64,000 bases of DNA. It comes from Elstera sp043721315. Lineage in GTDB: Bacteria > Pseudomonadota > Alphaproteobacteria > Elsterales > Elsteraceae. Below the pieces are notes generated by a model. That model saw nothing but the letters and a program-made list of their open reading frames with translations. It did not search any database and was not told the origin of the DNA. The stretch's first letter is position 1. Each line of letters starts with the position of its first letter. The DNA lies in NCBI GenBank assembly GCA_043721315.1, contig JAYSQZ010000019.1:62001-126000 (forward strand), in the 5' to 3' direction. Made by a program: the position numbers and the translations under genes. Of the stretch, positions 41,980 through 53,000 are shown piece by piece.

Positions 41980-43809
41980 TCACGCCCCCTGCCGGTCCAA
42001 CAGCGCCCCAAACACATGCGCGCCGCTCTCGGCCCCGCCAACGAGCGCGCGAAAACCGCCGAACAACTCGCGCCCGCAACCGAAATCATTATCGGACACG
42101 TCAATCACGGCGGCGTCCCGCCCCGACAAATCGGCCTGCACGGTGAGCGTGCCGGCTTCAGCATCGAGCCGTAGAATGTCGCCCGTTTGCAGTTTAGCAA
42201 TCGGGCCGCCGTCCAAGGCTTCCGGTGTCAGGTGGATGGCTGCGGGCACTTTGCCCGATGCGCCAGACATGCGACCATCGGTGACAAGCGCCACCTTAAA
42301 GCCCTTATCCTGCAACACGCCCAAGGCGGGGGTGAGCTTATGCAACTCCGGCATCCCATTGGCTTTCGGGCCTTGGAAGCGGATAACGGCGATAAAATCC
42401 CGCTCCAACTCGCCGCGTTTGAACGCTTCTTGCAGGGCATTCTGACTATCGAACACCAGGGCAGGGGCTTCGACGATGCGATGCTCCAGCTTAACTGCCG
42501 ACACTTTAATCACCGCGCGCCCCAGCGGACCGGTCAGCATCCGCAAACCGCCATCCGCCGCGAACGGGTTGGCGACAGGGCGCAACACGGCCAAGTCCTG
42601 ACTTTCGCGAATGGACGGCTTGAAGGTCACGCCGCCCTCGCCATTCAGAAACGGTTCCTGCCGATAGGCCGACAGGCCGTGACCGAGGATGGTCCGCACG
42701 TCCTCGTGCAGCAGCCCCGCCTCCAACAGCTCGCCGATCACGAAGGGCAAGCCGCCCGCCGCGTGGAAATGGTTCACGTCTGCCGAGCCGTTTGGATAAA
42801 CGCGCGCCAGCAGGGGCACGCAGCCAGAAAGATCGTTGAAATCATCCCAGGTTAGGCGCACGCCCGCTGCTGCTGCCATCGCGATCAAGTGCAGCGTGTG
42901 ATTGGTGGAGCCGCCCGTGACCAGCAGACCGATAATGCCGTTTACAAAGGCGCGTTCGTCCAAAATCTCGCCAATGGGGGTGAAATCCCCGCCTGCCGTA
43001 ATCGCCACCGCTTGCCGAACCGCCTCGCGCGTTAGCGCTTCACGCAACGGCGTGTTCGGGTTGACGAAGCTGGAGCCGGGCAAATGCAGGCCCATGAACT
43101 CCATCAGCATCTGATTGGAGTTGGCCGTACCGTAAAACGTACAGGTGCCGGGCGAATGGTAGGAGGCGCTTTCGGCTTCCAGCAATTCCGCCCGCCCTAC
43201 TTTGCCTTCGGCATAAAGCTGGCGAATGCGGCTTTTCTCGTTATTCGGCAGACCGGACGGCATCGGCCCCGCCGGAATGAACACCGAGGGCAAATGCCCA
43301 AAGGCGAGCGCGCCGATAATCAGACCGGGCACGATCTTATCGCAAACGCCTAAATACAACGCACCGTCGAACATCGCATGGCTGAGGGCCACTGCCGTCG
43401 AAAGCGCAATCACGTCGCGGCTGAACAGAGACAGCTCCATCCCGTCTTGGCCTTGCGTAACACCGTCGCACATGGCAGGAACGCCGCCCGCCACTTGCGC
43501 CACCGCGCCCGCGTCGCGCGCCGCCGCTTTGATGATCGCGGGATAAGGCTCGAACGGTTGATGGGCCGATAGCATGTCGTTGTAAGACGTGATGATCGCA
43601 AGGTTGGGCTTCGCGGCCGCTTTCAAATCCGCCTTATCGTCGGGGGCGCAGGCGGCGAACCCGTGGGCGAGGTTGCCGCAGGACAGGCGCGAGCGGCGCG
43701 GGCCTTTATCGGCAGCCGCGCGCAAACGGGTAAGATACGCAGCGCGGCTGTCTTTCGAGCGCTCGATAATGCGCGCGGTAACGGCTTCCAGCGTGGGGTG
43801 CAGCGCCAT
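41980..43809 (-). CDS. edd: Phosphogluconate dehydratase
   Basis: 609 residues, full length. An IlvD/Edd-family iron-sulfur enzyme: NLAIITSYNDMLSAHQPFEPY, GGVPAMCDGVTQGQDGMELSL with a cluster Cys, GTCTFYGTANSNQMLMEFM, and DFNDLSGCVPLLARVYPNG. Turns 6-phosphogluconate into KDPG. Abuts zwf with a 1-bp overlap and precedes glk by 2 bp. Confidence 0.96.
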   Translation of the reverse strand: MALHPTLEAVTARIIERSKDSRAAYLTRLRAAADKGPRRSRLSCGNLAHGFAACAPDDKADLKAAAKPNLAIITSYNDMLSAHQPFEPYPAIIKAAARDAGAVAQVAGGVPAMCDGVTQGQDGMELSLFSRDVIALSTAVALSHAMFDGALYLGVCDKIVPGLIIGALAFGHLPSVFIPAGPMPSGLPNNEKSRIRQLYAEGKVGRAELLEAESASYHSPGTCTFYGTANSNQMLMEFMGLHLPGSSFVNPNTPLREALTREAVRQAVAITAGGDFTPIGEILDERAFVNGIIGLLVTGGSTNHTLHLIAMAAAAGVRLTWDDFNDLSGCVPLLARVYPNGSADVNHFHAAGGLPFVIGELLEAGLLHEDVRTILGHGLSAYRQEPFLNGEGGVTFKPSIRESQDLAVLRPVANPFAADGGLRMLTGPLGRAVIKVSAVKLEHRIVEAPALVFDSQNALQEAFKRGELERDFIAVIRFQGPKANGMPELHKLTPALGVLQDKGFKVALVTDGRMSGASGKVPAAIHLTPEALDGGPIAKLQTGDILRLDAEAGTLTVQADLSGRDAAVIDVSDNDFGCGRELFGGFRALVGGAESGAHVFGALLDRQGA

Positions 43810-45278
43810 TATTCAGCCTCCTCGTTCCAGGTTCGGCCATCGCGCTCGATCAGCGCAATGGCGGCTGCCGGGCCGGTCGTACCCGCCACATAGGGTTTCG
43901 GTGGCTCAGCGCGGTGCGCCCAGGTTTCAAGAATCGGCTCGACCCACGTCCAGGCGGCTTCCACCTCGTCGCGGCGCATGAACAGAGTGGCGTTCCCGCG
44001 CACCACATCCATCAGCAAACGCTCGTAGGCATCGGGGTTGCGGATTTTGAAGGCTTCGGCGAAGGACAGATTCAAGGACGCCGGGCGCAAGCGCAACCCG
44101 CCGGGGCCGGGTTCCTTCGTCATCATATGCAGCCGAATACCCTCGTTCGGCTGTAGGCGCACGATAAGGCGGTTCGGGTCGATCACCCCGGCATCGCCCG
44201 GAAAAATCGAGTGCGGCACCGGGCGGAACTGAAGGACGATTTCCGAGACCTTTTCGGCCATGCGCTTACCCGTTCGCAGGTAGAACGGCACGCCAGCCCA
44301 GCGCCAGTTTTGGATTTCCACTTTCAGCGCAACGAAGGTTTCCGTGTGGCTTTCGTGCCCAAGTTCTTCGAGATAGCCCGGCACGCCTTCGCCGCGCGAG
44401 GCCCCGGCTTTATACTGGCCGCGCACGGTATGGCTCAGAACATCGGGCGCTTTCATCGGTTTCAGCGCACGCAACACTTTTAGCTTTTCATCGCGCACCG
44501 CGTCCTTATCCATCTGGCGGGGCGGCTCCATCGCCACCAGGCAGAGGAGTTGCATGAGATGGTTCTGCACCATATCGCGCAACGCGCCCGACTTATCGTA
44601 ATAGCCCGCACGGCTTTCAACGCCGACGGTTTCGGCGACGGTGATCTGCACGTGATCAATCCAGGCCGAGGACCAAAGCGGCTCGAACAGGCTATTGGCG
44701 AAGCGCAAGGCCAACAGGTTCTGAACCGTTTCTTTCCCTAAATAATGGTCGATTCGGTAAATCTGCTGTTCGCTGAAAACCGCCCCAACCTCGTCATTGA
44801 TTTTGCGGGCCGAGGCAAGATCGGTCCCAATCGGCTTTTCCAGCACCACGCGGCTCTCGGGCGTTGCAAGGCCCGCTGCTTTCAAGCTCCGGCAGATCGG
44901 CCCGAACAGGTCCGGCGCGGTGGCCAGATAGAAAACGCGCACTTTGCTGCCGCCATCGGCCAGCGCCGCCGCAAGATCGGCCCAGCCGGACTCGCCGGTG
45001 GCATCGACCGCGACATAGTGGATTCGGTCAGCAAATGCGGCCCAGGTCGCAGCGTCGAAATCATCCCCCACTTGGCCCTTTAGCCAGTCCAACACTTTGG
45101 CGAGATACGCATCGCGCGTAAGAGCGCTGCGCGCCACGGCGATAATGCGCGAAGGGCCAGTGATCTGCTGATCTTGGTGCCGATGATACAGCGCGGGCAG
45201 CAGCTTGCGGAGGGCGAGATCCCCCGTGCCACCGAACACGACATAATCGAAAGGCGCTACAGGGATAATCTGCGCCAT
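43809..45278 (-). CDS. zwf: Glucose-6-phosphate 1-dehydrogenase
   Basis: 489 residues. NADP-binding FDYVVFGGTGDLALRKLLPALY, substrate/active-site YRIDHYLGKETVQNLLALRF and AWIDHVQITVAETVGVE are diagnostic. Feeds the Entner-Doudoroff route and NADPH supply. First gene of zwf-edd-glk-eda-hexR, with a HexR-like site 65-79 bp upstream. GGGAGG lies about 5 nt before the ATG. Confidence 0.96.
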   Translation of the reverse strand: MAQIIPVAPFDYVVFGGTGDLALRKLLPALYHRHQDQQITGPSRIIAVARSALTRDAYLAKVLDWLKGQVGDDFDAATWAAFADRIHYVAVDATGESGWADLAAALADGGSKVRVFYLATAPDLFGPICRSLKAAGLATPESRVVLEKPIGTDLASARKINDEVGAVFSEQQIYRIDHYLGKETVQNLLALRFANSLFEPLWSSAWIDHVQITVAETVGVESRAGYYDKSGALRDMVQNHLMQLLCLVAMEPPRQMDKDAVRDEKLKVLRALKPMKAPDVLSHTVRGQYKAGASRGEGVPGYLEELGHESHTETFVALKVEIQNWRWAGVPFYLRTGKRMAEKVSEIVLQFRPVPHSIFPGDAGVIDPNRLIVRLQPNEGIRLHMMTKEPGPGGLRLRPASLNLSFAEAFKIRNPDAYERLLMDVVRGNATLFMRRDEVEAAWTWVEPILETWAHRAEPPKPYVAGTTGPAAAIALIERDGRTWNEEAE

Positions 45279-45314
45279 ACGTCCCTCCCAGGACTGATTT
45301 CAACCTTGAAATCA

Positions 45315-45357
45315 ATCATAGGCGGTTCTGCGCGGAACGGAAAGTAGTTTTATTACA
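45315..45357 (-). promoter_or_regulatory. zwf operon promoter with HexR-like operator
   Basis: On the minus strand TGTAATAAAACTACT (45357-45343) matches the HexR consensus TGTARTNNNAYTACA at all but the last position. Downstream, TATGAT (45320-45315) is a good -10, with TTTCCG 17 bp upstream as a weak -35 that touches the 3' end of the operator. A repressor there would block polymerase. The consensus is recalled from gammaproteobacterial HexR work. Confidence 0.6.
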
Positions 45358-45383
45358 TTTAGGCGCAATGCCGACGAGGCTTT

Positions 45384-45575
45384 TTACCGCCGCATCACCC
45401 AACCGATACCGTAAACGACCGCGTGCATCCCCACGGCGAAGGCAATGCCGTAGAGAATCGAGGCTTCCCAGGTCTCATGAACCTCGGAAACCTGAGAGAG
45501 CACTGTAAAAAACGCCGCCGTAATAGGGGTTTGGCGCGCGTGAGCGGCAAGAGATAGATCGAAAATCGAGGCCAC
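45384..45575 (-). CDS. Small membrane protein, hypothetical
   Basis: 63 residues starting at GTG 45575, with GGGAG 7 nt upstream. One hydrophobic segment (ILYGIAFAVGMHAVVYGIGWVM, about 40-61) at the C-terminus and a soluble N-terminal half. Not recognised. Codon use matches the neighbours, which supports it being real. It lies between serA and zwf, on the same strand. Confidence 0.55.
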   Translation of the reverse strand: MASIFDLSLAAHARQTPITAAFFTVLSQVSEVHETWEASILYGIAFAVGMHAVVYGIGWVMRR

Positions 45576-45693
45576 GGCGTTTCTCCCAGCTTTTATAGTT
45601 TACAGCTACCAGACCCGGCGGGCGGGGGCAATCCACCCACCTGTTAGGACAGGATGAAGCCGGAGGCCCAGGGGGGACTCCGGCTTAAACGCT

Positions 45694-47271
45694 CTAAAAC
45701 TCTAGGGCGCGAGCCTCCACCACTTGTGGCAACTTCCGCACTTTTTCTAACACAGTCGCCGGGATCGGTTGATCGACTTCCGTCAGCAATACCGCTTCCG
45801 CCCCCGGAGCCGTCCGCCCAAGGTGGAAGGTTGCGATATTCACGCTGGCATCGCCCAGCAGCCCGCCGAGCGCGCCGATGAACCCCGGCTTATCGAGATT
45901 GCGGATGAACAGCATATGCTCTCCCAACTCCGCTTCCAGCGATACATTGCCGAGCTTCACGATGCGCGGCAGCGTATTGCCGACGAGGGTGCCTTGGAAC
46001 GTCTGCGCGCCTGCGTCGGTCTCGACGGTCAGCGATAACAGCGTGTGGTAATCCACCGCCGTATCGCGCTTCAACTCGGCGATCTGGATGTTACGCTCTT
46101 TGGCGACGACCGGGGCCGAAACCATATTCACCTCTTCCAGCGCGTGCTTCAGCAGCCCTGTCAGGGCCGCCGCCGTCACGGGGCGCGTGTTGATAGTGCT
46201 GGCTTCGCCGTGGAACTCCACCGTGACACCCTTGATGCCTGCGGTTAGAAGCTGGCCTGCGAGGGAGCCTAACTGTTCGGCCAAGCGCATATAGGGGGTG
46301 AGGCGCGGGGCTTCGTCCGCCGACACGCTGGGGACGTTTACGGCATTCGTTACCGCGCCATCCAGCAGAAAGTCGGAAATCTGTTCGGCGATTTGCAGCG
46401 CTACATTTTCCTGCGCTTCATTGGTAGAAGCGCCTAAGTGCGGCGTAACGACGACGTTTTCCATCCCGAACAGCGCGTTCTCCTTCGCGGGTTCGACCGC
46501 AAACACGTCCAGCGCCACAGCGGCAACTTGCCCTGAGTCGAGGGCCACCTTCAAATCGGCCTCAACCAGCAACCCGCCGCGCGCGCAGTTGATGATCCGC
46601 ACGCCCTTTTTCATTTTAGCGAAGGCGGCGGCGTTCAGAAGATCACGGGTTTCGTTAGTGAGCGGGGTGTGCAGCGTGATGAAATCGGCGCGGGCGAACA
46701 ACTCGTCCAGGTCCACCTTTTCAACCCCCAGCGCTTTCGCGCGGTCTGCCGACAGGAACGGATCGAAGGCCGCCACTTTCATCCGCAGGCCCACAGCGCG
46801 TTCGGCCACGATGGAGCCGATATTGCCGCAGCCGATGATCCCCAGCGTTTTGCCGGTGACTTCAACGCCCATGAACTTCGATTTTTCCCATTTGCCCGCG
46901 TGGGTAGAACGGTCGGCCTGGGGGATTTGCCGGGCGAGGGCGAACATCAGCGCAATCGCGTGTTCCGCCGTGGTGATGGAATTGCCGAATGGCGTGTTCA
47001 TCACCACAATCCCGGCTTGGGTTGCAGCGGGAACATCGACCGTATCAACGCCAATTCCGGCGCGGCCAATCACTTTCAACTTGCCCGCCGCCGCGATAAC
47101 ATCGGCGGTGACTTTGGTGGCCGAGCGTACGGCAAGACCATCATAGTCGCCGATAATCGCCTTAATTTCGTCCGGCTTCAGGCCGGTTTTTACATCGACC
47201 TCAATGCCGCGCGTTTTGAAAATATCAACCGCGCGCGGGCTGAGGGAGTCGGCAATCAGAACTTTGGGCAT
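45694..47271 (-). CDS. serA: D-3-phosphoglycerate dehydrogenase
   Basis: 525 residues, the long type. Nucleotide-binding GKTLGIIGCGNIGSIVAERA, catalytic Arg in NCARGGLLVE, Glu in DVFAVEPAKE and His in VVTPHLGASTNEAQENVALQ. Residues ~315-525 carry the intervening domain and a C-terminal ACT domain (FIGALGGLLGDASVNIATFH, HLGRT), the usual site of serine feedback. ATG 47271 begins MPKVLIADSLSP. Downstream of serC. Confidence 0.95.
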   Translation of the reverse strand: MPKVLIADSLSPRAVDIFKTRGIEVDVKTGLKPDEIKAIIGDYDGLAVRSATKVTADVIAAAGKLKVIGRAGIGVDTVDVPAATQAGIVVMNTPFGNSITTAEHAIALMFALARQIPQADRSTHAGKWEKSKFMGVEVTGKTLGIIGCGNIGSIVAERAVGLRMKVAAFDPFLSADRAKALGVEKVDLDELFARADFITLHTPLTNETRDLLNAAAFAKMKKGVRIINCARGGLLVEADLKVALDSGQVAAVALDVFAVEPAKENALFGMENVVVTPHLGASTNEAQENVALQIAEQISDFLLDGAVTNAVNVPSVSADEAPRLTPYMRLAEQLGSLAGQLLTAGIKGVTVEFHGEASTINTRPVTAAALTGLLKHALEEVNMVSAPVVAKERNIQIAELKRDTAVDYHTLLSLTVETDAGAQTFQGTLVGNTLPRIVKLGNVSLEAELGEHMLFIRNLDKPGFIGALGGLLGDASVNIATFHLGRTAPGAEAVLLTEVDQPIPATVLEKVRKLPQVVEARALEF

Positions 47272-47342
47272 CGTAAACCTCAACGGCAGGCGACCCGGCT
47301 TGACCAGGCCGCACAGAATTTTCAGGACATTGCGAGGCCGGG

Positions 47343-48509
47343 TTAGGCCGGAACCGACAGTTCGGCCTTTACCTCGGCATAGGCCCAATCCAGCCACGGG
47401 ATGAGGGCTTCGATATCGGCGGTTTCCACGGTCGCCCCGCCCCAAATCCGCAGGCCCGGCGGGGCGTCGCGGTAGCCGTTGATGTCGAAGGCCACCTTTT
47501 CCTTTTCCAGCTTGGCGGCAAGGCGCTTCGGCACGTCCGCCTGCGCCTCGGCCCCCAGTGCCATGAACCAGGGATCAACGATTTTTAAGCAAATCGACGT
47601 GCAAGAGCGGGTTTCCGGGGCGTCCGCCAAGAAATCGACCCACGCCGTCTTATCCGCCCACGCGGCGATTGCCGCTAGATTGGCTTCAGAGCGGGCAATG
47701 AGGCCCGCGAGGCCACCAACTTGTTCGGCCCACAACAGCGCATCACGGTAATCTTCAACACACAGCAAGGACGGGGTGTTGATCGTCTCGCCCTTAAAAA
47801 TACCTTCGATCAGCTTGCCGCTTTTGGTGAGGCGGAAAATTTTAGGGAGCGGCCAGGCCGGGCTGTAGCTTTCCAGCCGCGCCACCGCGCGCGGGCTGAG
47901 AATGAGAATGCCGTGCGCGCCTTCGCCGCCCAAGACCTTCTGCCACGAGAAGGTGGTCACATCGAGCTTCGGCCACGGCAACTCCATCGCAAAGGCTGCC
48001 GAGGTCGCGTCGCAGATCGTCAGGCCCGCGCGGTCGTCGGCAATCCAATCGGCATTCGGCACGCGCACGCCGGACGTAGTGCCGTTCCAGGTGAAGACCA
48101 CGTCGTGATCTTTATTCACTTGCCCAAGGTCCGGCAGCGCGCCATAGGCGGCTTTAAGGGTCCGCGCGCCCGGAATTTTTAGCTCTTTCACCACATCCGT
48201 AACCCATTCGGCCCCAAAACTCTCCCACGCGACCATATCGACCGGGCGCGCGCCGAGCAGCGACCACAGCGCCATTTCCACTGCGCCGGTATCGGACGCA
48301 GGCACAATGCCAATGCGGTAATCGGCGGGTACTTTCAGGATCGCGCGGGTACGCTCGATCACATCAGCCAGCCGCGCCTTGCCGGCTTTACCGCGATGGG
48401 ACTGCCCGAGAACGGCATTCTCCAGCGCTTGCGGGGTCCAACCGGGGCGTTTCGCGCAGGGGCCGGAGCTAAAATAGGGGGATTTTGGACGGGCTAAGGG
48501 CGTCGTCAT
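47343..48509 (-). CDS. serC: Phosphoserine aminotransferase, alphaproteobacterial type
   Basis: 388 residues. PLP enzyme: FSSGPCAKRPGWTPQALENA, GIVPASDTGAVEMALWSLLG, the PLP Lys in FSWQKVLGGEGAHG, and LRIWGGATVETADIE. Converts 3-phosphohydroxypyruvate to phosphoserine. ATG 48509 is preferred for GGAGAG at about 5 nt; an ATG 57 bp upstream is less likely. In series with serA, 71 bp apart. Confidence 0.95.
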   Translation of the reverse strand: MTTPLARPKSPYFSSGPCAKRPGWTPQALENAVLGQSHRGKAGKARLADVIERTRAILKVPADYRIGIVPASDTGAVEMALWSLLGARPVDMVAWESFGAEWVTDVVKELKIPGARTLKAAYGALPDLGQVNKDHDVVFTWNGTTSGVRVPNADWIADDRAGLTICDATSAAFAMELPWPKLDVTTFSWQKVLGGEGAHGILILSPRAVARLESYSPAWPLPKIFRLTKSGKLIEGIFKGETINTPSLLCVEDYRDALLWAEQVGGLAGLIARSEANLAAIAAWADKTAWVDFLADAPETRSCTSICLKIVDPWFMALGAEAQADVPKRLAAKLEKEKVAFDINGYRDAPPGLRIWGGATVETADIEALIPWLDWAYAEVKAELSVPA

Positions 48510-48777
48510 GATAACTCTCCAAGGTCGGTGGCGCGCTGTCCGACCGGCTGCGTCGCGCCGACACAAACGCTAGCGGAAGAGAAATTACCCGTCAAAGGTT
48601 ACGCGTGCCCATTCCGTCAGCGACGAAATTGAAGTACAGTGCAGTGCGAAACATCCGCTTAGGGGATAATTAACACAATCGTATTGACGGCGTTATCCTT
48701 CCCCCATACGGTCCCTTTTTGTACCAGGGTTACGCTATTCTGCGTGACACTGCCGAGCATCATTTATAGGTAATGCG

Positions 48778-49959
48778 ATGCGCTTCTTTTCTGCAAAGAA
48801 CCTTCCAACCATCACCGCTAGGCAGATTTTGGCCGCGCCGATTTTGGCAGCCCTTCTGGGGTTCAGCTTTACCGCGCAAGGCCAAGGCGCTCCCCCTGCG
48901 CCGCCCGTTACGGTCGCGACGCCGCTAGCGCAAAAAGTAACCCAGTGGGACGAGTATACGGGACGGTTCGAGGCCGTAGAGCGTGTTGAGTTGCGCGCCC
49001 GCGTGTCCGGCTATATCGAAAACGTGCATTTCCGCGATGGGCAAATGGTGAAGAAGAGTGATCTTCTGTTCACCATCGACCCACGCCCCTACGAGCTTGC
49101 GATTGAATCGAGCAGAGCCGACGTGGCCCGCGCCCGCGCGCAAGTAAGGCTGAATGAAACGGAAGTGGCCCGTGCCGAAGGCTTGATCCGCAATCAGAAT
49201 ATCACTGGGCGCGACCTCGATCAGCGCCAAGCCAATCTTGCCGTCGCCCGCGCCCAACTGTCCGCTGCCGAAACCGCCGTGAAATCTGCGGCGCTGAATT
49301 TGGAGTGGACGCAGGTGCGCGCCCCCATCGCCGGGCGAATTTCAGATAAGCGTGTCGATGTCGGTAATCTCGTGGCTGGGGGCCAAGGGGCAACCCTGCT
49401 GACCACGATTGTGCAAAACGATCCGATTAACTTCGTCTTCGATGCGTCGGAAGCCGATTACATCCGCTACGCGCGCCTCGCCAAGGCCGGGCAGCGCCCG
49501 TCCAACCGCGATAGCAAGGGCGCAATTCCGGTTCAAGTGCGCCTCGGCGATGAAACCGAGTGGAAGCGCCAGGGCGGACTGGATTTTATTGATAACGAGT
49601 TGAACGGGCGCTCCGGTACTATCCGGGGCCGCGCGGTGTTCGAGAATGCCGACCATTTCTTAACCCCCGGCAGCTTTGGGCGTTTGCGGCTGTGGAGCGG
49701 CGATGTGGAGGCTTTACTCGTCCCCGATTCGGCCATCGTTTCCGACCAAACCCGCAAAGTGGTGATGACCGTTGGTCCCGAGAATAAAGTGTTGCCCAAG
49801 GTTGTTAGCCTCGGCGGGCTTGCCGAGGGGTTACGCGTGATTCGCGACGGGTTGAAGGGCGACGAGAAAATCATCATCGGCGGCCTCGCCAGTCCCTTCG
49901 TGCGCCCTGGTGTGCCCGTGACCCCCATGCTAGGCGAGATTAAAGCCGGGATGCGATAA
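48778..49959 (+). CDS. RND efflux periplasmic adaptor (membrane fusion protein)
   Basis: 393 residues. N-terminal signal/anchor (ILAAPILAALLGFSFTAQGQ). Barrel-sandwich and hairpin: GRFEAVERVELRARVSGYIE, NVHFRDGQMVKKSDLLFTID, then a coiled-coil hairpin ADVARARAQVRLNETEVARA, and the hybrid lipoyl return WTQVRAPIAGRISDKRVDVG. This is the AcrA/MexE pattern. It is followed 64 bp downstream by its pump. No outer-membrane factor or regulator gene is adjacent. Confidence 0.93.
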   Translation: MRFFSAKNLPTITARQILAAPILAALLGFSFTAQGQGAPPAPPVTVATPLAQKVTQWDEYTGRFEAVERVELRARVSGYIENVHFRDGQMVKKSDLLFTIDPRPYELAIESSRADVARARAQVRLNETEVARAEGLIRNQNITGRDLDQRQANLAVARAQLSAAETAVKSAALNLEWTQVRAPIAGRISDKRVDVGNLVAGGQGATLLTTIVQNDPINFVFDASEADYIRYARLAKAGQRPSNRDSKGAIPVQVRLGDETEWKRQGGLDFIDNELNGRSGTIRGRAVFENADHFLTPGSFGRLRLWSGDVEALLVPDSAIVSDQTRKVVMTVGPENKVLPKVVSLGGLAEGLRVIRDGLKGDEKIIIGGLASPFVRPGVPVTPMLGEIKAGMR

Positions 49960-50023
49960 GCCGCCCCCGCTAATTTTTGGTCTATTTGTAAGAATCACCA
50001 GAGTTTCTGGATAGGATTGGGCA

Positions 50024-53000
50024 ATGCGCTTTACGCATTTCTTTATCGATCACCCGATCTTCGCGACGGTGCTATCGATCATTCTCACCATTGCAGGCGG
50101 GATTGCACAAACGCGCCTACCCGTGGCCGAATACCCCGAAATCGCGCCGCCAACGGTGAATATCACCGCCTTCTATCCAGGGGCTGATGCGCGGGTGATC
50201 GCCGATACGGTGGCAACCCCTATCGAGCAGGAAGTAAACGGTGTCGATGGGATGCTGTATATCACCTCCCAATCCACGGGGGACGGGCGGCTGTCGGTCA
50301 ACGTCGTGTTCAAGCCCGGAACCAACATTGATCAAGCGCAGGTTCTGGTGCAGAACCGCGTCGCCATCGCTCAACCCCGCTTACCGGAAGAAGTGCGCCG
50401 CCTCGGGGTGAACGTGCTGAAAAGCTCCCCCGATCTCATGATGGTCGTCCACATGATTTCACCCGACGATTCGCGCGATCAGCAGTATATTTCCAACTAT
50501 ACAACCTTGTATGTGAAGGACGTGCTGACCCGGATTGAGGGGGTTGGTAATGTGCTGGTGTTCGGCGCGCGCGATTACGCCATGCGGGTTTGGCTCGATC
50601 CAGCCCAGGTTGCCGCGCGCAACCTAACCGCTGGCGAAGTAATTGCGGCCATTCGCGCCGCCAACGTGCAGGTCGCGGCAGGTACCATCAATCAACCTCC
50701 CGCGACTGCGGCGGGGGCGTTTCAACTTTCCGTTCAAACTCAAGGCCGGTTAACGACTGTGGACGAGTTTGGCGCGCTTGTGGTTCGGGCTGACCCCGAC
50801 GGCTCCTCTATTCGGCTGCGCGATATTGCGCGGATCGAGCTAGGCTCGCAAGATTACACTCTAAACTCGCTCTTGAATAATAAGCCTGCGACCGCCTTGG
50901 GGGTTTTCCAGCGCCCCGGCTCCAACGCGCTGGCAACCTCCACCGCCATTCAAAACACAATGGCTCAGCTCAAAAAAGATTTTCCGGCGGGTCTCGATTA
51001 TTCGGTGGTTTACAATCCCACCAACTTCATCGCCGAATCGGTGGATGAGGTGATTAAGACGCTGCTAGAAGCCGTCGTGCTCGTGGTTATCGTCGTCATT
51101 CTATTTTTGCAGAAATGGCGTGCGGCGATTATTCCGATTATCGCTATTCCGGTTTCCTTAATCGGCGCATTCCTGATTATGGGCGCGGTGGGGATTTCTT
51201 TTAATACCCTCTCGCTCTTCGGCCTCGTGCTCGCCATCGGGATCGTGGTTGATGATGCTATCGTTGTCGTGGAAAACGTCGAACGCTATTTACGCCAGGG
51301 CCTGACGCCGAAAGCCGCCGCCCATAAAACGATGGATGAGGTTGGCAACGCCTTGCTCGCCATCGCTCTCGTGCTGTGCGCCGTGTTTATCCCCACCGCC
51401 TTTATTTCGGGTCTGCAAGGCTCCTTCTACCGCCAGTTCGCGGTGACGATTGCGGGGGCTACGCTGATTTCGGCCTTCGTGTCGCTCACCCTTTCCCCCG
51501 CCTTGGCAGCCCTCCTGCTGAAGCCTCATAGCGAGGAGACGCACGGGCCGCGCTGGTGGCAGGCGCTGACCTTCCCGATCCGTTGGTTCTTTGCGAAGTT
51601 CGATGCAGCTTTCGAGGGCTTGGGGCGCGGTTATGCCAACCTTACCCGCCGCCTTGTGCGCCTCAGCCTAATCGTGCTCGTCGTCTATGCCGGGTTGCTG
51701 GGCCTTGCGTATAATCAGCTGGTGGCAACACCGACGAGCCTCATTCCGCAGTTGGATCGTGGGTATCTTTTTGCAGCAATCCAACTTCCTCCTGGTTCGA
51801 CATTAGACCGCACCGATGCGGTTGTGCGTCGGGCGTCCGATATTCTCAAAGCGCATCCGGGTGTTGCAAACGCCATTGCGTTTACGGGCCTCGATGGCTT
51901 GACGTTTACCAACGCGCCGAACAGTGGCGTGGTCTTTATCGGCCTCAAGGATTTTAAGGAACGCGCGGCCTTAAAGGTTACGACCCAGGGCATCCTTGTC
52001 GATTTGCAAAAGCAGATGTTTGGTATTAGCGAAGCTTTAATCTTCGTCGTTCAGCCGCCTTCTATACCGGGGATTGGGAGTGGCGGCGGTTTGAAAGCCT
52101 ATGTTCAAGATCGCTCGGGGCGGGGCTTACCCGCGCTAGAAGGCGCAACCTGGGCGCTTGCTGGGCCGCTGGGGCAAACGCCCGGTATCCTGTCGGCGTT
52201 TACGCAGTTCAATGCGCGCACACCGCTGATTTATGCCGATATTGACCGCGTGAAAGCGGAAACCTTGGGGGTACCCATTTCCCGCGTGTTCGAAACTCTG
52301 TCGGTCTACATGGGATCGGCGTTTGTGAACGACTTTAACATTCTAGGCCGCACCTTCCGCGTGACCGCCCAAGCCGATAACCCGTTCCGGCTAGAGCCGC
52401 GCGACATCGCCAATCTGAAAACCCGCAATCAGGATGGGCAGATGGTGCCGATTGGCGCGGTCGCGACCTTCCACGATGCAACCAGCGCCTTCCGCGTGCC
52501 GCGCTACAACCTTTATCCGGCAGCGGAAATACAGATTGCCTTGGCGCGCGGGTATTCCAGCGGCGAGGCTATCAAAGCAATCGAGAAACTGGCCGCCGAA
52601 AAACTGCCGCCCGGCTTCAGCTTTGAATGGACGGATATCGCGTTGCAAGAAAAGCTGGCGGGCAATACGGCCATTTATGCTTTCGGGCTAGCCGTGGTCT
52701 TCGTCTTCCTGCTGCTCGCTGCGCTCTACGAAAGCTGGTTGTTGCCGCTGGCTGTCGTGCTGATTGTACCGATGTGTATTCTGGCGGCGATGCTCGGTGT
52801 CGGCGCGCGCGATCTGGACAGGAATATCCTGGTCGATATTGGTCTTATCGTGCTGGTCGGCCTTGCCGCGAAGAACGCGATTCTCATTATCGAATTTGCA
52901 AAGCAAGCCCATGAAGAGGGTATGAGCCGCTACGAGGCCGCGATTGCCGCCGCCCGCACGCGCCTGCGCCCCATCGTGATGACCTCGCTCGCCTTCATTC

